A stretch of DNA of 64,000 bases from Bradyrhizobium sp. CCGB01 (GTDB taxonomy: Bacteria; Pseudomonadota; Alphaproteobacteria; Rhizobiales; Xanthobacteraceae). Every line of letters starts with the position of its first letter. The first letter of the stretch is position 1. The DNA is taken from assembly GCF_024199795.1 (NCBI RefSeq), contig NZ_JANADK010000001.1, positions 3,162,001-3,226,000 on the forward strand, in the 5' to 3' direction. The notes beneath the pieces are model-generated. The model had not been told where the DNA came from and searched no databases. It saw nothing but the letters and a program-made list of their open reading frames with translations. Positions 18,741 through 28,068 of the stretch are shown one piece after another. Both the position numbers and the translations under genes were made by a program.

Positions 18741-20198
18741 CTACTGGGGGGACAGACCGACGGTTGTCGATGCCTTTGCGACGGGCGGCGGATTCCATTT
18801 TCCGGTCAGCGCCTCCGACTTCGGGCCGTAGAGCCGCATGGTCAAATTGAACGGTCCCTTCGGCGCGGGCAGCCAGTTGGCCTCCTTGTCCTTGCCCGGG
18901 CTCTCATTCTGGAAATAGAGGTCCAGCGAGCCGTCGGCATTGTATTTGAACGGCATCCAGCTGCTGACCGCAAACCGGTTCAGCGCGTTGCCGACCTGGA
19001 ACCCGTCCGGATCGTAGAGCGTGATCGACCAGAAGGCGTTGACCGGCGGAGCTGCGCCCTTCTCGAACGTGATCGTGTATTTGTTCGCACCATCGAGCGG
19101 CCTGCCGGATTCGTCGCCGACGTTGAGCGGATAGATCGCGTCTTCCGGCAGGTTGGCGCCGAGCCCGACTTGCGCGACGATGGCGCGCTTCAAATAGTAG
19201 TTGCCGTACACGCCCATGGTGTCGGTATTCATCGACCAGCCGTTGGCGACACGCGCCAGCGTCGGGATCTTCCATGCCATGAGTTTCTGCGCAACTTCGG
19301 GTGCGGTTTGCAAGCCCCGTTGCACGGCCGGATCGAGCTTGGCGATGTCGAAGCTCTTGCCGGGCTCGATGCCGATCCGCTTCATTTGCGCGATGATCGG
19401 CTCGTCGGTGACGTGCGGCGGGTGCAGCTTGAGCAATTCGGCCGCATAGGCGAAATACGCACCGGCCGCCATGGTGTCGACCTGCACCTTGGGCGGCGTC
19501 TTCATGTCGATGCTCGGATCCGGCTTGAATTCCACCGGCTTCGGCGTCTTGCCATACTCGGACAGCGCAACGACCTTGTAGCCGGACTGGATCTTGTGGA
19601 CCGCGGCGTAGTCGTCCGGACCGTCCGTCTTGGTGCGGCCGACGACCCAGACATAAGGCGTCGGTGCGTCGATGCGCTGGGTGTCCTTGGGCAGCTTGAA
19701 TTCCTCGGCGAACCTGTCGCGCAGGTCGGGCCGCCAGCCCTGAGGTGCGACCAGGAACGTTCCGGCCCGCGTGCCGGTCGTGCGCCAGCCCGGAGACGCG
19801 AACACGTCGGTCCACATGTCGAGCATCGGCATCAGGTAGTAGCGTCCATCGGTATCCGGCACCGAAACGACCACCGGCTCCTTGGTCAGATCCAGCCAGG
19901 AGACGGAGTAGAGGGTGTCGAAGTTGGGGCGGACGACGCCCTTGAAATTCGCCGGAGGATATTCGGGAATATTGACGAAAGTATTCGCCGGGCCCTTGAA
20001 CTCGTTCGCGGCGTTGGTCGATTGCTTGCGCGTGACGTCCATTGACAGGATCGGGTAGAAATAGACATAGGCATCCACCGCGATCGCGTGAGCCTCCTGC
20101 TCGGTGAGTGCAGGCGCGGCACTTTGCGCGAGCGCCCCCGATGCAATCAGGGTGGCGATGCAAAAAGGCAAAGTCTGTTTCAGCAAGACACGATGCAT
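18741..20198 (-). CDS. Secreted DUF1254/DUF1214 domain protein
   Basis: A 485-aa exported protein. The signal peptide (HRVLLKQTLPFCIATLIASGALA, cut near QSAAPA) precedes a DUF1254 domain (from residue about 40, AVDAYVYFYPILSMDVTRKQ) and a C-terminal DUF1214 domain (residues about 360-465, with FWSITLYDPDGFQV and LYFQNESPG). The family is periplasmic and widespread in soil proteobacteria, but without a firmly established reaction. ATG 20198 follows GGGAGACTTGAA. It is divergent from the arylsulfatase across 343 bp holding two FNR/FixK-like boxes, so shared regulation is likely. Confidence 0.88.
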   Translation of the reverse strand: MHRVLLKQTLPFCIATLIASGALAQSAAPALTEQEAHAIAVDAYVYFYPILSMDVTRKQSTNAANEFKGPANTFVNIPEYPPANFKGVVRPNFDTLYSVSWLDLTKEPVVVSVPDTDGRYYLMPMLDMWTDVFASPGWRTTGTRAGTFLVAPQGWRPDLRDRFAEEFKLPKDTQRIDAPTPYVWVVGRTKTDGPDDYAAVHKIQSGYKVVALSEYGKTPKPVEFKPDPSIDMKTPPKVQVDTMAAGAYFAYAAELLKLHPPHVTDEPIIAQMKRIGIEPGKSFDIAKLDPAVQRGLQTAPEVAQKLMAWKIPTLARVANGWSMNTDTMGVYGNYYLKRAIVAQVGLGANLPEDAIYPLNVGDESGRPLDGANKYTITFEKGAAPPVNAFWSITLYDPDGFQVGNALNRFAVSSWMPFKYNADGSLDLYFQNESPGKDKEANWLPAPKGPFNLTMRLYGPKSEALTGKWNPPPVAKASTTVGLSPQ

Positions 20199-20352
20199 TT
20201 CAAGTCTCCCTTACCGATGCGCACTGAGGGAAGCTGCACTGTCGGGCGCGGCCACCCGTTTGTTTTTGGTAACGACCGCGGCAGATATCGGGGCCCGCGC
20301 TACCCTTGGTTCGCACGGTTTCCATCCTCGCTTGAACGAGGCGGCAGGCCCC

Positions 20353-20366
20353 TTGACATAAATCAA
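20353..20366. promoter_or_regulatory. FixK/FNR-type box 1
   Basis: TTGACATAAATCAA: TTGA and TCAA half-sites with 6-bp spacing, one base away from the TTGAT-N4-ATCAA consensus. It is 155 bp from the DUF1254 start and about 175 bp from the arylsulfatase start. Confidence 0.55.
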
Positions 20367-20408
20367 CGTCGTTGGGCGGCTGTTGCTGTGAGCCCCGAAG
20401 CGGACGGC

Positions 20409-20422
20409 TTGATCTAGATCAA
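20409..20422. promoter_or_regulatory. FixK/FNR-type box 2
   Basis: TTGATCTAGATCAA is a perfect 14-bp palindrome and an exact TTGAT-N4-ATCAA match, 119 bp before the arylsulfatase start. This is the best FNR/FixK-like site in the window. Confidence 0.65.
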
Positions 20423-20541
20423 TCCTTGGCAAGTCGTCCTGTCTCACATGCAGGCCCGCACAAGTGCTCGCGGCCCAAAACCTGCGTTCAATGCCTTGTC
20501 TGCCGCAAGCCATACAGGTGCTGCACCGGAGGAGAGGGATC

Positions 20542-23025
20542 GTGAAAACTTCCGCGCTGTTGCTCTCTGCCGCGACACTGACGATATTCACCATGGCGCC
20601 GACGTCGGCACAGCAGACCACCGGCGCGCCGGGCTCGCCCGGCGCCACGACGACGATCGACGGAAAATATCTTCCGCCTCCGCCGCCGAAATTCGGCGGC
20701 GAAATCAATCTTCAGGCCAGTCAGTCGAAGCCGTATTGGCCTGCCCAAGTGGTGCCGCCCAAGGGGGCGCCCAATGTGCTGCTGATCATGACCGACGATC
20801 AGGGCTATGGAGTATCCGGGACCTTCGGGGGCGTCATCCCGACGCCCGCTATGGATCGCATCGCAAACGCCGGACTGCGTTACACGCAGTTTCACTCTAC
20901 CGCTCTCTGCTCTCCGACACGGGCAGCGCTGATCACGGGCCGCAACCATCACTCGGTGGGCTTCGGCGTCATCACCGAAATGTCCACGGGATACCCGGGA
21001 TATGACTCCGTCATCGGACCGGAGAGTGCCACCGTCGGCACGATCCTGAGAGCGAATGGTTTTGCGACGGCGTGGATCGGCAAGAACCACAACACGCCGA
21101 GCTATCAGCTGAGTTCGGCCGGGCCCTTTGATCAATGGCCAAACGGAATGGGGTTCGATCACTTCTATGGCTTCATGGGCGGCGAAACCGACCAGTGGAC
21201 GCCATTTCTCTTCCGTGACCAGACACAAGTCTTCCCATGGGTCGGACGCCCCGGCTACAACCTCACCACTGACATGGCGGACGATGCCATCAACTACTTG
21301 AAGGGGCTGAACGACGCCGCGCCCGACAAGCCGTTCTTCATCTATTACGTGCCCGGCGGCTCGCACGCGCCGCACCAGCCTACGCCAGAGTGGATCAAGA
21401 AGATCAGCGACATGCACCTGTTCGATCAGGGCTGGGAAAAGCTGCGCGAGACAATCTTCGCCAATCAGAAGCGGCTTGGTGTCATTCCGGCGAATACCCA
21501 GCTCACGCCGTGGCCGGATGGCCAGCCCGAATACGGTGGAGCGAAGCTTCAGAAATGGGACACGCTCAGCCCCGACGAGAAGAAGCTTTTCATTCGTCAG
21601 GCGGACGTTTTTGCGGCCTATACCGCCTACACCGACCACGAAATCGGCAGGGTCATTCAGGCCGTCGAAGACGCGGGCAAGCTCGACAACACACTCATCA
21701 TCTATATCAGCGGCGACAACGGCAACAGCGCTGAAGGCTCGATCCTCGGCACTCCGAACGAAATGGCCGCGATCCAGGGCGTCAACATTCCGGTCGCGGA
21801 GCAGTTGAAGTTTTACGACGTTTGGGGTTCCGACAAGACCACGCCGCACATGGCCGTGGCCTGGACCTGGGCCTTTGACACACCCTTCAAATGGACCAAG
21901 CAGGTCGCGTCGCATTTCGGCGGCACCCGGCAAGGCATGGCCATTTCGTGGCCCGGCCAAATCAACGACGTGGGCGGTATCCGCACGCAATTTCATCACA
22001 TGATTGATGTGGTGCCGACGATCCTCGAAGCCACCGGCATTCAAGCGCCGGTGATGGTCAACGGCGTTGCTCAGAAGCCGATCGAAGGCGTCAGCATGGC
22101 GTACACCTTCGACAAGGCCAACGCGAACGCCCCGTCGGCCCGACGGACGCAATATTTCGAGATGGTCGGCAACCGTGCGATCTATCACGACGGCTGGCTC
22201 GCGGCGACCACGCCGCCTTCGCCGCCCTGGGACCTCGGCTTCGGCAAGTTTCCGGATGTCGTCAACGGCTACACTTGGGAACTCTACAATCTCGCCGAGG
22301 ACTATTCGGAGAGCAACGACCTTGCCGCCAAGATGCCGGACAAGCTGCGCGACATGAAAGAGCTCTTCATGGTCGAGGCGACGAAATACAACGTGTTCCC
22401 GCTGGACAACAGCTTCACGGCGCGCGCAGCCACGCCACGGCCAAGCTCGACCGCGGGCCGGACCGAGTTTACCTATTCGGGTGAATCGTCCGGTCTTCCC
22501 TACAGCAGCGCCCCCGACATCGCTGGCAAGTCCTATTCGATCAGGGCCGAGGTCAATATTCCGTCGGGTGCCGAAGGCATGATCAACACGCTCGGCGGTC
22601 GTGGCGGCGGCCACGGACTCTACTTGCTCAAAGGCAAGCCGGTCTTTGTCTATAACTTCTTCGACGTGCAACGATTCCGTTGGGAAGGTCCGGAGGCGCT
22701 CGCTGTCGGCAAGCACACCATCGTGTTTGATTTCAAATACGATGGCCGCGGCTTCGGCAAGGGTGGCACGGGCGTCCTCTCGGTGGACGGAAAGGAAGTC
22801 GTCAGGCGGACGATCCCGCACACCATTCCGTTTGTCGAGACGATCTACGAGACCTTTGATGTTGGCGTAGATACTCGCACGGGCGTCGACGACAACGATT
22901 ACCAGCCGCCATTCCGCTTCACCGGCAAGATCGACAAGTTGACGGTCAAGCTTGTCCCCCTGAAGGCTGCGGAAGAAAGGCAGCTCCAGCAAAAGGTCCA
23001 GGAGACCAGGAACAAGGCACAGTAA
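20542..23025 (+). CDS. Arylsulfatase (type I, formylglycine-dependent), secreted
   Basis: An 827-aa sulfatase of the alkaline phosphatase superfamily that hydrolyses sulfate esters. The signal peptide (KTSALLLSAATLTIFTMAPTSA) is followed by metal ligands D85-D86 in IMTDDQGYG and the sulfatase motif C123-S-P-T-R127, whose Cys is oxidised to formylglycine. The C-terminal 200 residues form an extra beta-rich region (FTYSGESSGLPYSSAPDIAG...), as in longer Pseudomonas AtsA-like enzymes. GTG 20542 is chosen because it follows GGAGAGGG and begins the signal peptide; an earlier GTG at 20464 would mask it. The natural substrate is unknown. Two FNR/FixK-like boxes lie upstream. Confidence 0.92.
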   Translation: MKTSALLLSAATLTIFTMAPTSAQQTTGAPGSPGATTTIDGKYLPPPPPKFGGEINLQASQSKPYWPAQVVPPKGAPNVLLIMTDDQGYGVSGTFGGVIPTPAMDRIANAGLRYTQFHSTALCSPTRAALITGRNHHSVGFGVITEMSTGYPGYDSVIGPESATVGTILRANGFATAWIGKNHNTPSYQLSSAGPFDQWPNGMGFDHFYGFMGGETDQWTPFLFRDQTQVFPWVGRPGYNLTTDMADDAINYLKGLNDAAPDKPFFIYYVPGGSHAPHQPTPEWIKKISDMHLFDQGWEKLRETIFANQKRLGVIPANTQLTPWPDGQPEYGGAKLQKWDTLSPDEKKLFIRQADVFAAYTAYTDHEIGRVIQAVEDAGKLDNTLIIYISGDNGNSAEGSILGTPNEMAAIQGVNIPVAEQLKFYDVWGSDKTTPHMAVAWTWAFDTPFKWTKQVASHFGGTRQGMAISWPGQINDVGGIRTQFHHMIDVVPTILEATGIQAPVMVNGVAQKPIEGVSMAYTFDKANANAPSARRTQYFEMVGNRAIYHDGWLAATTPPSPPWDLGFGKFPDVVNGYTWELYNLAEDYSESNDLAAKMPDKLRDMKELFMVEATKYNVFPLDNSFTARAATPRPSSTAGRTEFTYSGESSGLPYSSAPDIAGKSYSIRAEVNIPSGAEGMINTLGGRGGGHGLYLLKGKPVFVYNFFDVQRFRWEGPEALAVGKHTIVFDFKYDGRGFGKGGTGVLSVDGKEVVRRTIPHTIPFVETIYETFDVGVDTRTGVDDNDYQPPFRFTGKIDKLTVKLVPLKAAEERQLQQKVQETRNKAQ

Positions 23026-23116
23026 ACCGTAGCAATGGCATTTGGCTTTGCTTGACCTCGAAATGCGAGCGAAGCGATCGGAAGAGCGTCAACTCGAATT
23101 GGTTAAAGCGGCGCAT

Positions 23117-24421
23117 TCACCGTTCGACTGCAAAGATGCGCCAATCTCCGGGGACACCTTTAAGCGCATGGTTGCCGCGGTCACCAAAACGCAAGCCGGA
23201 TCCCGCCACCAGGTCCTTGACCGTGCTCGACACTAACACCTCGTTCGCGCCGGCGAGCGCGGCAACACGCGCTCCGATGTGAACGGCAATGCCACCGATA
23301 TCATCGCCGATCAATTCGCACTCGCCGGTATGAAGCCCGGCGCGGACTTCAATGCCCAGCGACCTGATTTCGTCTGCAATGGCACAGGCGCAGCGCACGC
23401 CACGCGCAGGACCGTCGAAAGTAGCAAGAACGCCGTCGCCGGTGCTCTTGATTTCATGGCCACGGAAGCGTGAGAGGGTGCGCCGTATCGCCGTATGATG
23501 AATGTCAAGGAGGTCGCGCCAGCGATGGTCACCGAGCGCGGCGGCCTTCTCGGTCGAGCTGACGATGTCGGTGAAGAGCACCGTGGCAAGTACGCGGTCG
23601 ACCGCGACGGGCGCACGCGAGCCGGTCAGAAATTCCTCGATAGCGTCGGCGATATCATCGGCATTGTCGCCGACGAAGGGGAGGTGGTCGATCCCCGGGA
23701 GCTCGAGATAACGAGAGCCTGGAATATGCTTTGCGAGAAACCGGCCGCCCTCGATGCTGACGTTCCTGTCGCCCGTCCGGTGGATGACGAGGGTCGGGAC
23801 CCGAATCGTTGAGACAATGCCGCTGATATCATTCAAACGGTTCATGCGCGCGTACGCTGCGGCTCCAGCTGGGCTATTGGACACGCGCTCGTTCTTGCCC
23901 CACCAGCGTTTGAACGCCGAGTCGTTCACGCGGGAGGGTGCAAACCTTGCCACGCTGTCGCCGCTGCCCCAGTCACGTTCGATATAATCGAGAACTTGCT
24001 CCAGCGTCCTCAGAGTAAATTTCGAGGCCGGATAGGCGTTGCAGAGCACCAGCGCGCAGCAACGACTGGGATACGTCGCCGCGAACAGCGCCGACATCGT
24101 GCCACCTTCTGAAATGCCGAGAAGCGCTGCCTGTTCCATGCCGGCAGCATCCATGACCGCACGCAGGTCATCCATGCGCTGGTCAAGGCCCGGCAAGTCA
24201 GAGACCCGATCCGACAGGCCCGTGCCGCGCTTGTCGAACATCACCACCCGGGCGTAGCGCGCCAGGTGCATTAGCCAACGACTCACCTCCGGTTGGTCCC
24301 ACCAGTGCTCGACATTCGTAAAGGCCGGCGGAGCGAAGACAACATTGATTGGACCCTCGCCGAACACTTGATAAGCGATATGAACGTCGCCGCTCTTGGC
24401 GTACCGGGTGTCTGGCTGCAT
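23117..24421 (-). CDS. Alpha/beta hydrolase fused to class III adenylate/guanylate cyclase
   Basis: A 434-aa two-domain protein. Residues about 1-265 are an alpha/beta hydrolase, with nucleophile S104 in LLGISEGG, an Asp in HRTGDRNVS and a His in GIDHLPF. Residues about 275-434 are a class III nucleotide cyclase: metal-binding D285 in LFTDIVSST and D329 in KSTGDGVLATF, then GLHTGECELIGDDIGGIAVHIGARV, the substrate-site region of soluble adenylate cyclases. It resembles the many actinobacterial and rhizobial hydrolase-cyclase fusions, where the hydrolase part may sense a small molecule. ATG 24421 is preferred over GTG 24433. It is convergent with the arylsulfatase. Confidence 0.9.
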   Translation of the reverse strand: MQPDTRYAKSGDVHIAYQVFGEGPINVVFAPPAFTNVEHWWDQPEVSRWLMHLARYARVVMFDKRGTGLSDRVSDLPGLDQRMDDLRAVMDAAGMEQAALLGISEGGTMSALFAATYPSRCCALVLCNAYPASKFTLRTLEQVLDYIERDWGSGDSVARFAPSRVNDSAFKRWWGKNERVSNSPAGAAAYARMNRLNDISGIVSTIRVPTLVIHRTGDRNVSIEGGRFLAKHIPGSRYLELPGIDHLPFVGDNADDIADAIEEFLTGSRAPVAVDRVLATVLFTDIVSSTEKAAALGDHRWRDLLDIHHTAIRRTLSRFRGHEIKSTGDGVLATFDGPARGVRCACAIADEIRSLGIEVRAGLHTGECELIGDDIGGIAVHIGARVAALAGANEVLVSSTVKDLVAGSGLRFGDRGNHALKGVPGDWRIFAVER

Positions 24422-24615
24422 TGACGACCCCACGCTTGCCGGGGACTTCCTGGCCGGCGGGAATTATAGCAGCAGCTAAGATTGTAGGAAACGGCTCAAT
24501 GTCCCTGTGGCCCATCGCTGACCTTGGCGCTCAGCCTGCCGACCTTCAGCTTGTGACCCGAGGCGGACACCAGCTTCGTCGGCGACGCAAGGTGAGGGTC
24601 GAATTGGGAGTGTGA

Positions 24616-26967
24616 TCAGAACGAGAGCGGAAAGCTGACGCGCCCACGCGCGGACCATGTGAGGAAGTTGTTGCCGATCCCGCCAAGCTCGCCCCCAACG
24701 CTGCCCCGAACGCCGTTTGCCCCGTCGAAGTTGAGACCTCCGATCATGCGCGCCGACCAGCCCTGCACGAATTGCGTCGGGAGCAGCGGCACCGTGCCGC
24801 CGTTATCGAAATAATAGTCTGCATACGCTCCGACATAGGGTGCGACCGCGACGGCCGTGCCGATACTCAACGGAGAAGTGAACTTGGCACCCCCGCTCGC
24901 CCGACCACTCGAGAAGTCGTAAGCGGTCTGCAATGTGCCGAGGCTGTCGAGATACTGATCGTCATGCTCCCACAGGGCATAGACCTTGACCGAGGGCTCG
25001 ATCTCCAGGGACGCCATCCTGTATGTCCCGGTCAGTCCCGCTGAGCCGATCCATCGGCTGCCGGGGAAGGTTGCCGAAGCGGTCCCGGAGACGCCGTCAT
25101 AGCTCACGCCCGAGCGTGCCAGTGCCGCGTCGAATCGGATACCGGGCCAGATCCTCCAGCCGAGGTACCCACCCACGGTCCAGCCGTCACCCTTCAGCCG
25201 GCCATTCAGCAACGTCGACGAGTAGCTGAACGCCTCGTAGCCGCCGGTAACGCCGATCAGGAAGTCCGGCGTCAATCGTCGCGTCAGGCCGAGCAGCGCG
25301 TTCACTTGGCCGCCCACGATGTCTCCCGCAGCGATGTCCGTATTCCAGCCGGTGCCGCGGACGTCGGCCCAGAGCTGCCATTCCCGGGGCGCACGCACTG
25401 GCAGAGTTGATGCCTTGGTGACCATCGGGTTGTCGGCATAGGCAAGCGCCCCGAAAGCGTCGTTGACGCGATAATTGCCAGTCACGGTGTTGGCAGAGGG
25501 CTGCCCGGGATAGCTCGGACCGGTCAAAAGCCCGCTCGCGCGCGCGACCGCGGTCGCATCCGTGTTGTTCGCAGGGCCGCGCAGTTCGGCTTGCGGCTCC
25601 GCCCCGAAGTTGATGCGCATGCCACTGCCGGTCGATGAGAGCAGGGAACCGCCGCTGTCGGAAAAGCCATCCGAAATCGCACCATCGACGGCGCTCTGGA
25701 ACGCCGCTGACGAGGCATGCGCCTCGAGCCTGGTGACGGCGAGTTGCAGCGCGCGCAGCCGCGTGCTGTCCGTGGGGATGCCGACCACCTGGGTGAGCGC
25801 CGCCGAAACGCTGCCCGTGAAGCCGCCGCCTCCGGGGAAGCTCGCCGTGATCGAATGCGATCCGACCGAGAGCGTGGTGGTCGTGAAGGTCGCGACCCCA
25901 CCTGTCAGGGCTCCGGTGCCGATCGCGCTACCGGCATCGAGGAACGTGACGGTGCCGGTCGGTGTGCCGCCGCCGGTGACCGTTGCGGTGAAGGTCACCG
26001 CTTGACCGAAACTGCTCGGATTGAGGGAAGAGGTCAGCGTCGTGCTGGTTCCGGGCGTGTTGACCGAAAGGCTGGCGCTGGCGGCTGTGCCGGGCGGAGC
26101 CTCATTCGAAGTCACGTTCGCGATGGTGTTGGTCTTGGTGCCGGCGGTTGTCGCGGTGACGTTGATGGTGATCGAGCAGCTCCCGTTCGCAGCCAGCGTC
26201 CCGCCGGACAGCGACAGGCTGCTGCCGCCGGCCGCAGCGCTCGCGGCACCGTTGCAGGTGTTGGTCAATGCGTTCGGCGTTGCTACCACGAGACCGGCCG
26301 GGAGACCGTCGGTGAAGGCGAGACCGCTCAGCGCAATCGAGTTGGGATTGGTGATGTTGACGGTGAGGGACGTCGTCCCGCCAATCGCCAGAGTGGACGC
26401 ACCGAACGCCTGCGTCACCGTCGGCGCCGTGAGCGAACCGACGAAGATGTTTGCGGTCGCCATGTTGCCGGCGCCGCCAAAGGAACTCACGACAACCGAG
26501 TTGGTCTTCAAGCCGTTGGTCGTTCCGGTCACGTTGACCGTAAGGGTGCAGGATCCGCCTACGCTCAGGAGAGGATTCAAGAAAATAATGTTACCGCTGC
26601 CGGCCGTCGCGGTTACCGTTGTGGGCCCTGCGTTGGTGCAGGACTGCGACAGGCCGTTCGGTGTCGCAATGACGAGGCCGGCCGGCATGGTGTCGGTGAA
26701 TGTTACGTTCTGGGCGAAATCCGCTGGATCAGTGTTTGTGACGGTAAAAGTCATGGTCGTCGTCCCGTTCAAGGGAATCGACGAGGTCCCGAACGCTTTC
26801 GTGATGACGGGAATTGCGGCCTGAGAAAATGCCGGACCTGCAAACGCGAACATTCCCAGCGCCACTGTGACGGCTGCCACGACGCCGCGGACCCAGCGGC
26901 CTGACGAGTCAGTGCGGGCGCCGCCCCGGAGTCGCGCGGCAACACGAGCTTGGCATTGATGTAGCAA
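24616..26967 (-). CDS. Autotransporter with DUF11-like and Ig-like repeats
   Basis: A 783-aa cell-surface protein. An unusually long N-terminus leads into a signal peptide ending around FAFAGPAFSQA. Two or three repeats of the DUF11 type follow (residues about 50-300, each with TxTFTDxLPAGLVIATPN and a CxxTxNVTGT segment), then an Ig-like repeat (about 305-395, with GTVTFLDAGSAIG and SITASFPGG). After a linker, a C-terminal autotransporter beta-barrel of about 265 residues ends in FPLSF, the terminal aromatic expected for outer-membrane insertion. It probably acts in adhesion or surface display; the ligand is unknown. An EcfG-like motif with one mismatch lies upstream on the same strand at 27022-27046. 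Confidence 0.85.
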   Translation of the reverse strand: MLHQCQARVAARLRGGARTDSSGRWVRGVVAAVTVALGMFAFAGPAFSQAAIPVITKAFGTSSIPLNGTTTMTFTVTNTDPADFAQNVTFTDTMPAGLVIATPNGLSQSCTNAGPTTVTATAGSGNIIFLNPLLSVGGSCTLTVNVTGTTNGLKTNSVVVSSFGGAGNMATANIFVGSLTAPTVTQAFGASTLAIGGTTSLTVNITNPNSIALSGLAFTDGLPAGLVVATPNALTNTCNGAASAAAGGSSLSLSGGTLAANGSCSITINVTATTAGTKTNTIANVTSNEAPPGTAASASLSVNTPGTSTTLTSSLNPSSFGQAVTFTATVTGGGTPTGTVTFLDAGSAIGTGALTGGVATFTTTTLSVGSHSITASFPGGGGFTGSVSAALTQVVGIPTDSTRLRALQLAVTRLEAHASSAAFQSAVDGAISDGFSDSGGSLLSSTGSGMRINFGAEPQAELRGPANNTDATAVARASGLLTGPSYPGQPSANTVTGNYRVNDAFGALAYADNPMVTKASTLPVRAPREWQLWADVRGTGWNTDIAAGDIVGGQVNALLGLTRRLTPDFLIGVTGGYEAFSYSSTLLNGRLKGDGWTVGGYLGWRIWPGIRFDAALARSGVSYDGVSGTASATFPGSRWIGSAGLTGTYRMASLEIEPSVKVYALWEHDDQYLDSLGTLQTAYDFSSGRASGGAKFTSPLSIGTAVAVAPYVGAYADYYFDNGGTVPLLPTQFVQGWSARMIGGLNFDGANGVRGSVGGELGGIGNNFLTWSARGRVSFPLSF

Positions 26968-27154
26968 ACCCGCGTCTCCGCATCACCGGCCCCCAGCCGA
27001 ACTCTGCGAAATCCTATTTGTGACGATACGTTCGCAAAGGGGTTCCAACAATTGGTGCTTTGCCCGGTAGCGGCTCGCGCATTCTGTTTGTCGTCGAGTG
27101 TTGCAGCGAAAGCACGATACCACTAAAGGATGCGGCGCAAACAATTGGCAGGTG

Positions 27155-27388
27155 ATGAGCGCCGACGATGGCATCAAATTCGCGATTGATTTAAGCAAAA
27201 TGCCTGCACATTACGCAGCTGCTTACATCATCGATGGAGACGCGTTGGTCGAGCTTCACTTTGATTGCACTGCCAACGTCTTCGAGGTGATAACCAGCAT
27301 GGACCTGAAGCGCGTTCAGATCGTCGAAGCGAAGCTGGATCAACTGGTCTGCGATGATGCTCCTTCCAATTTTGGAGGCGTTCGTTGA
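27155..27388 (+). CDS. Small hypothetical protein, translationally coupled
   Basis: A 77-aa unrecognised protein (MSADDGIKFAIDLSKMPAHYAAAYI...), acidic and lacking membrane segments. ATG 27155 follows GGCAGGTG; a longer opening at 27098 is possible. The stop overlaps the TTG of the next gene (TTGA), supporting both as real coding sequence. It has no recognised domain and lies in an accessory-looking stretch of small genes. Confidence 0.5.
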   Translation: MSADDGIKFAIDLSKMPAHYAAAYIIDGDALVELHFDCTANVFEVITSMDLKRVQIVEAKLDQLVCDDAPSNFGGVR

Positions 27389-27708
27389 GGGTAGCAGTTT
27401 TGATCTTGGCTCTGACATGGTCGCCTCAGGTGTCTGCTCAGATGCATCCGGGAGAACAGCCATCGGTTTCTCGCTTCCGAGCATGTATTCGGTCGCACAT
27501 TCCCGATGCGAAAGCCGCAGGGGTTCGGACACCCGGCGCCGCCGCGAACTACGCGATGAAGGCGTGTGTGCCCTTGTTCGGAGTTTTCTTAGACCCAAAC
27601 GCGTTTTCGAATGGGGAAGTCCTAGAGGAAGCGCTACCTCCCGGCATATATCGCTCGGTCATTAGGGAGGAGTGGGGCCACTTTATGGAGCAGGGAAACG
27701 GGCGATAG
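27385..27708 (+). CDS. Small secreted hypothetical protein
   Basis: A 107-aa protein with a clear signal peptide (RVAVLILALTWSPQVSA, cut before QMHPGE) and two Cys residues in the mature part (ACIRSHI and KACVPLF) that could form a disulfide. The start is TTG 27385, supported by TTTGGAGG six bases upstream and by the overlap with the preceding stop. It is periplasmic by prediction. The family is not recognised. Confidence 0.6.
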   Translation: MRVAVLILALTWSPQVSAQMHPGEQPSVSRFRACIRSHIPDAKAAGVRTPGAAANYAMKACVPLFGVFLDPNAFSNGEVLEEALPPGIYRSVIREEWGHFMEQGNGR

Positions 27709-27876
27709 GGACTGGGTCCAGCTGCGCACTGCTGGGGCGCACGTGATTTCTGTCACAGATTGAGAAACCGCCCGCACGCTGCGGATGGTGAGACGCATCA
27801 CAGATTGAATAGCAAGGCCGCGCCTATTCTTCGCCTAAGGGAATGGTCCCTCTTGATAGCAGCAGGAGCATTCAAT

Positions 27877-28068
27877 ATGGGCGAGGTTATTCGATTTGTC
27901 TCAAAGTCCGAGCGCGAGCATGCCCGCTTGGTTCGGGAAGCCCTCGCGATATATGACAGCATCTTCCCGGCTGCTGATCCGGTCAGGGAGCAGCATGACA
28001 AGGCATCGATAAGTCATACGGTCAGCGGCACCAAAGCCCATCGCAGCGACGGGGGGCCCCTGTCGTGA
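27877..28068 (+). CDS. Small conserved Bradyrhizobium-type hypothetical protein
   Basis: A 63-aa basic protein (MGEVIRFVSKSEREHARLVREALAIYDSIFPAADP...), apparently one of the short lineage-specific proteins of Bradyrhizobium. ATG 27877 follows GCAGGAG at good spacing. The open frame runs back to 27760 without a better start. The stop overlaps the GTG of the next small gene (GTGA). The function is unknown. Confidence 0.6.
   Translation: MGEVIRFVSKSEREHARLVREALAIYDSIFPAADPVREQHDKASISHTVSGTKAHRSDGGPLS

Larger units (their letters stand above)
20199..20541. promoter_or_regulatory. Divergent promoter region, DUF1254 / arylsulfatase
   Basis: 343 bp without a gene. It holds two FNR/FixK-type palindromes (20353-20366 and 20409-20422) and should contain both divergent promoters. 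No other clear motif was seen. Confidence 0.6.

Noticed and set aside
20488..22992. 834-aa minus-strand frame opposite the arylsulfatase
   Set aside because: The plus frame carries signal peptide and sulfatase motifs. The minus frame is a shadow without motifs.
25717..26904. 395-aa plus-strand frame opposite the autotransporter
   Set aside because: The minus frame has a signal peptide, repeats and a barrel. The plus frame is Arg/Gly-rich only.
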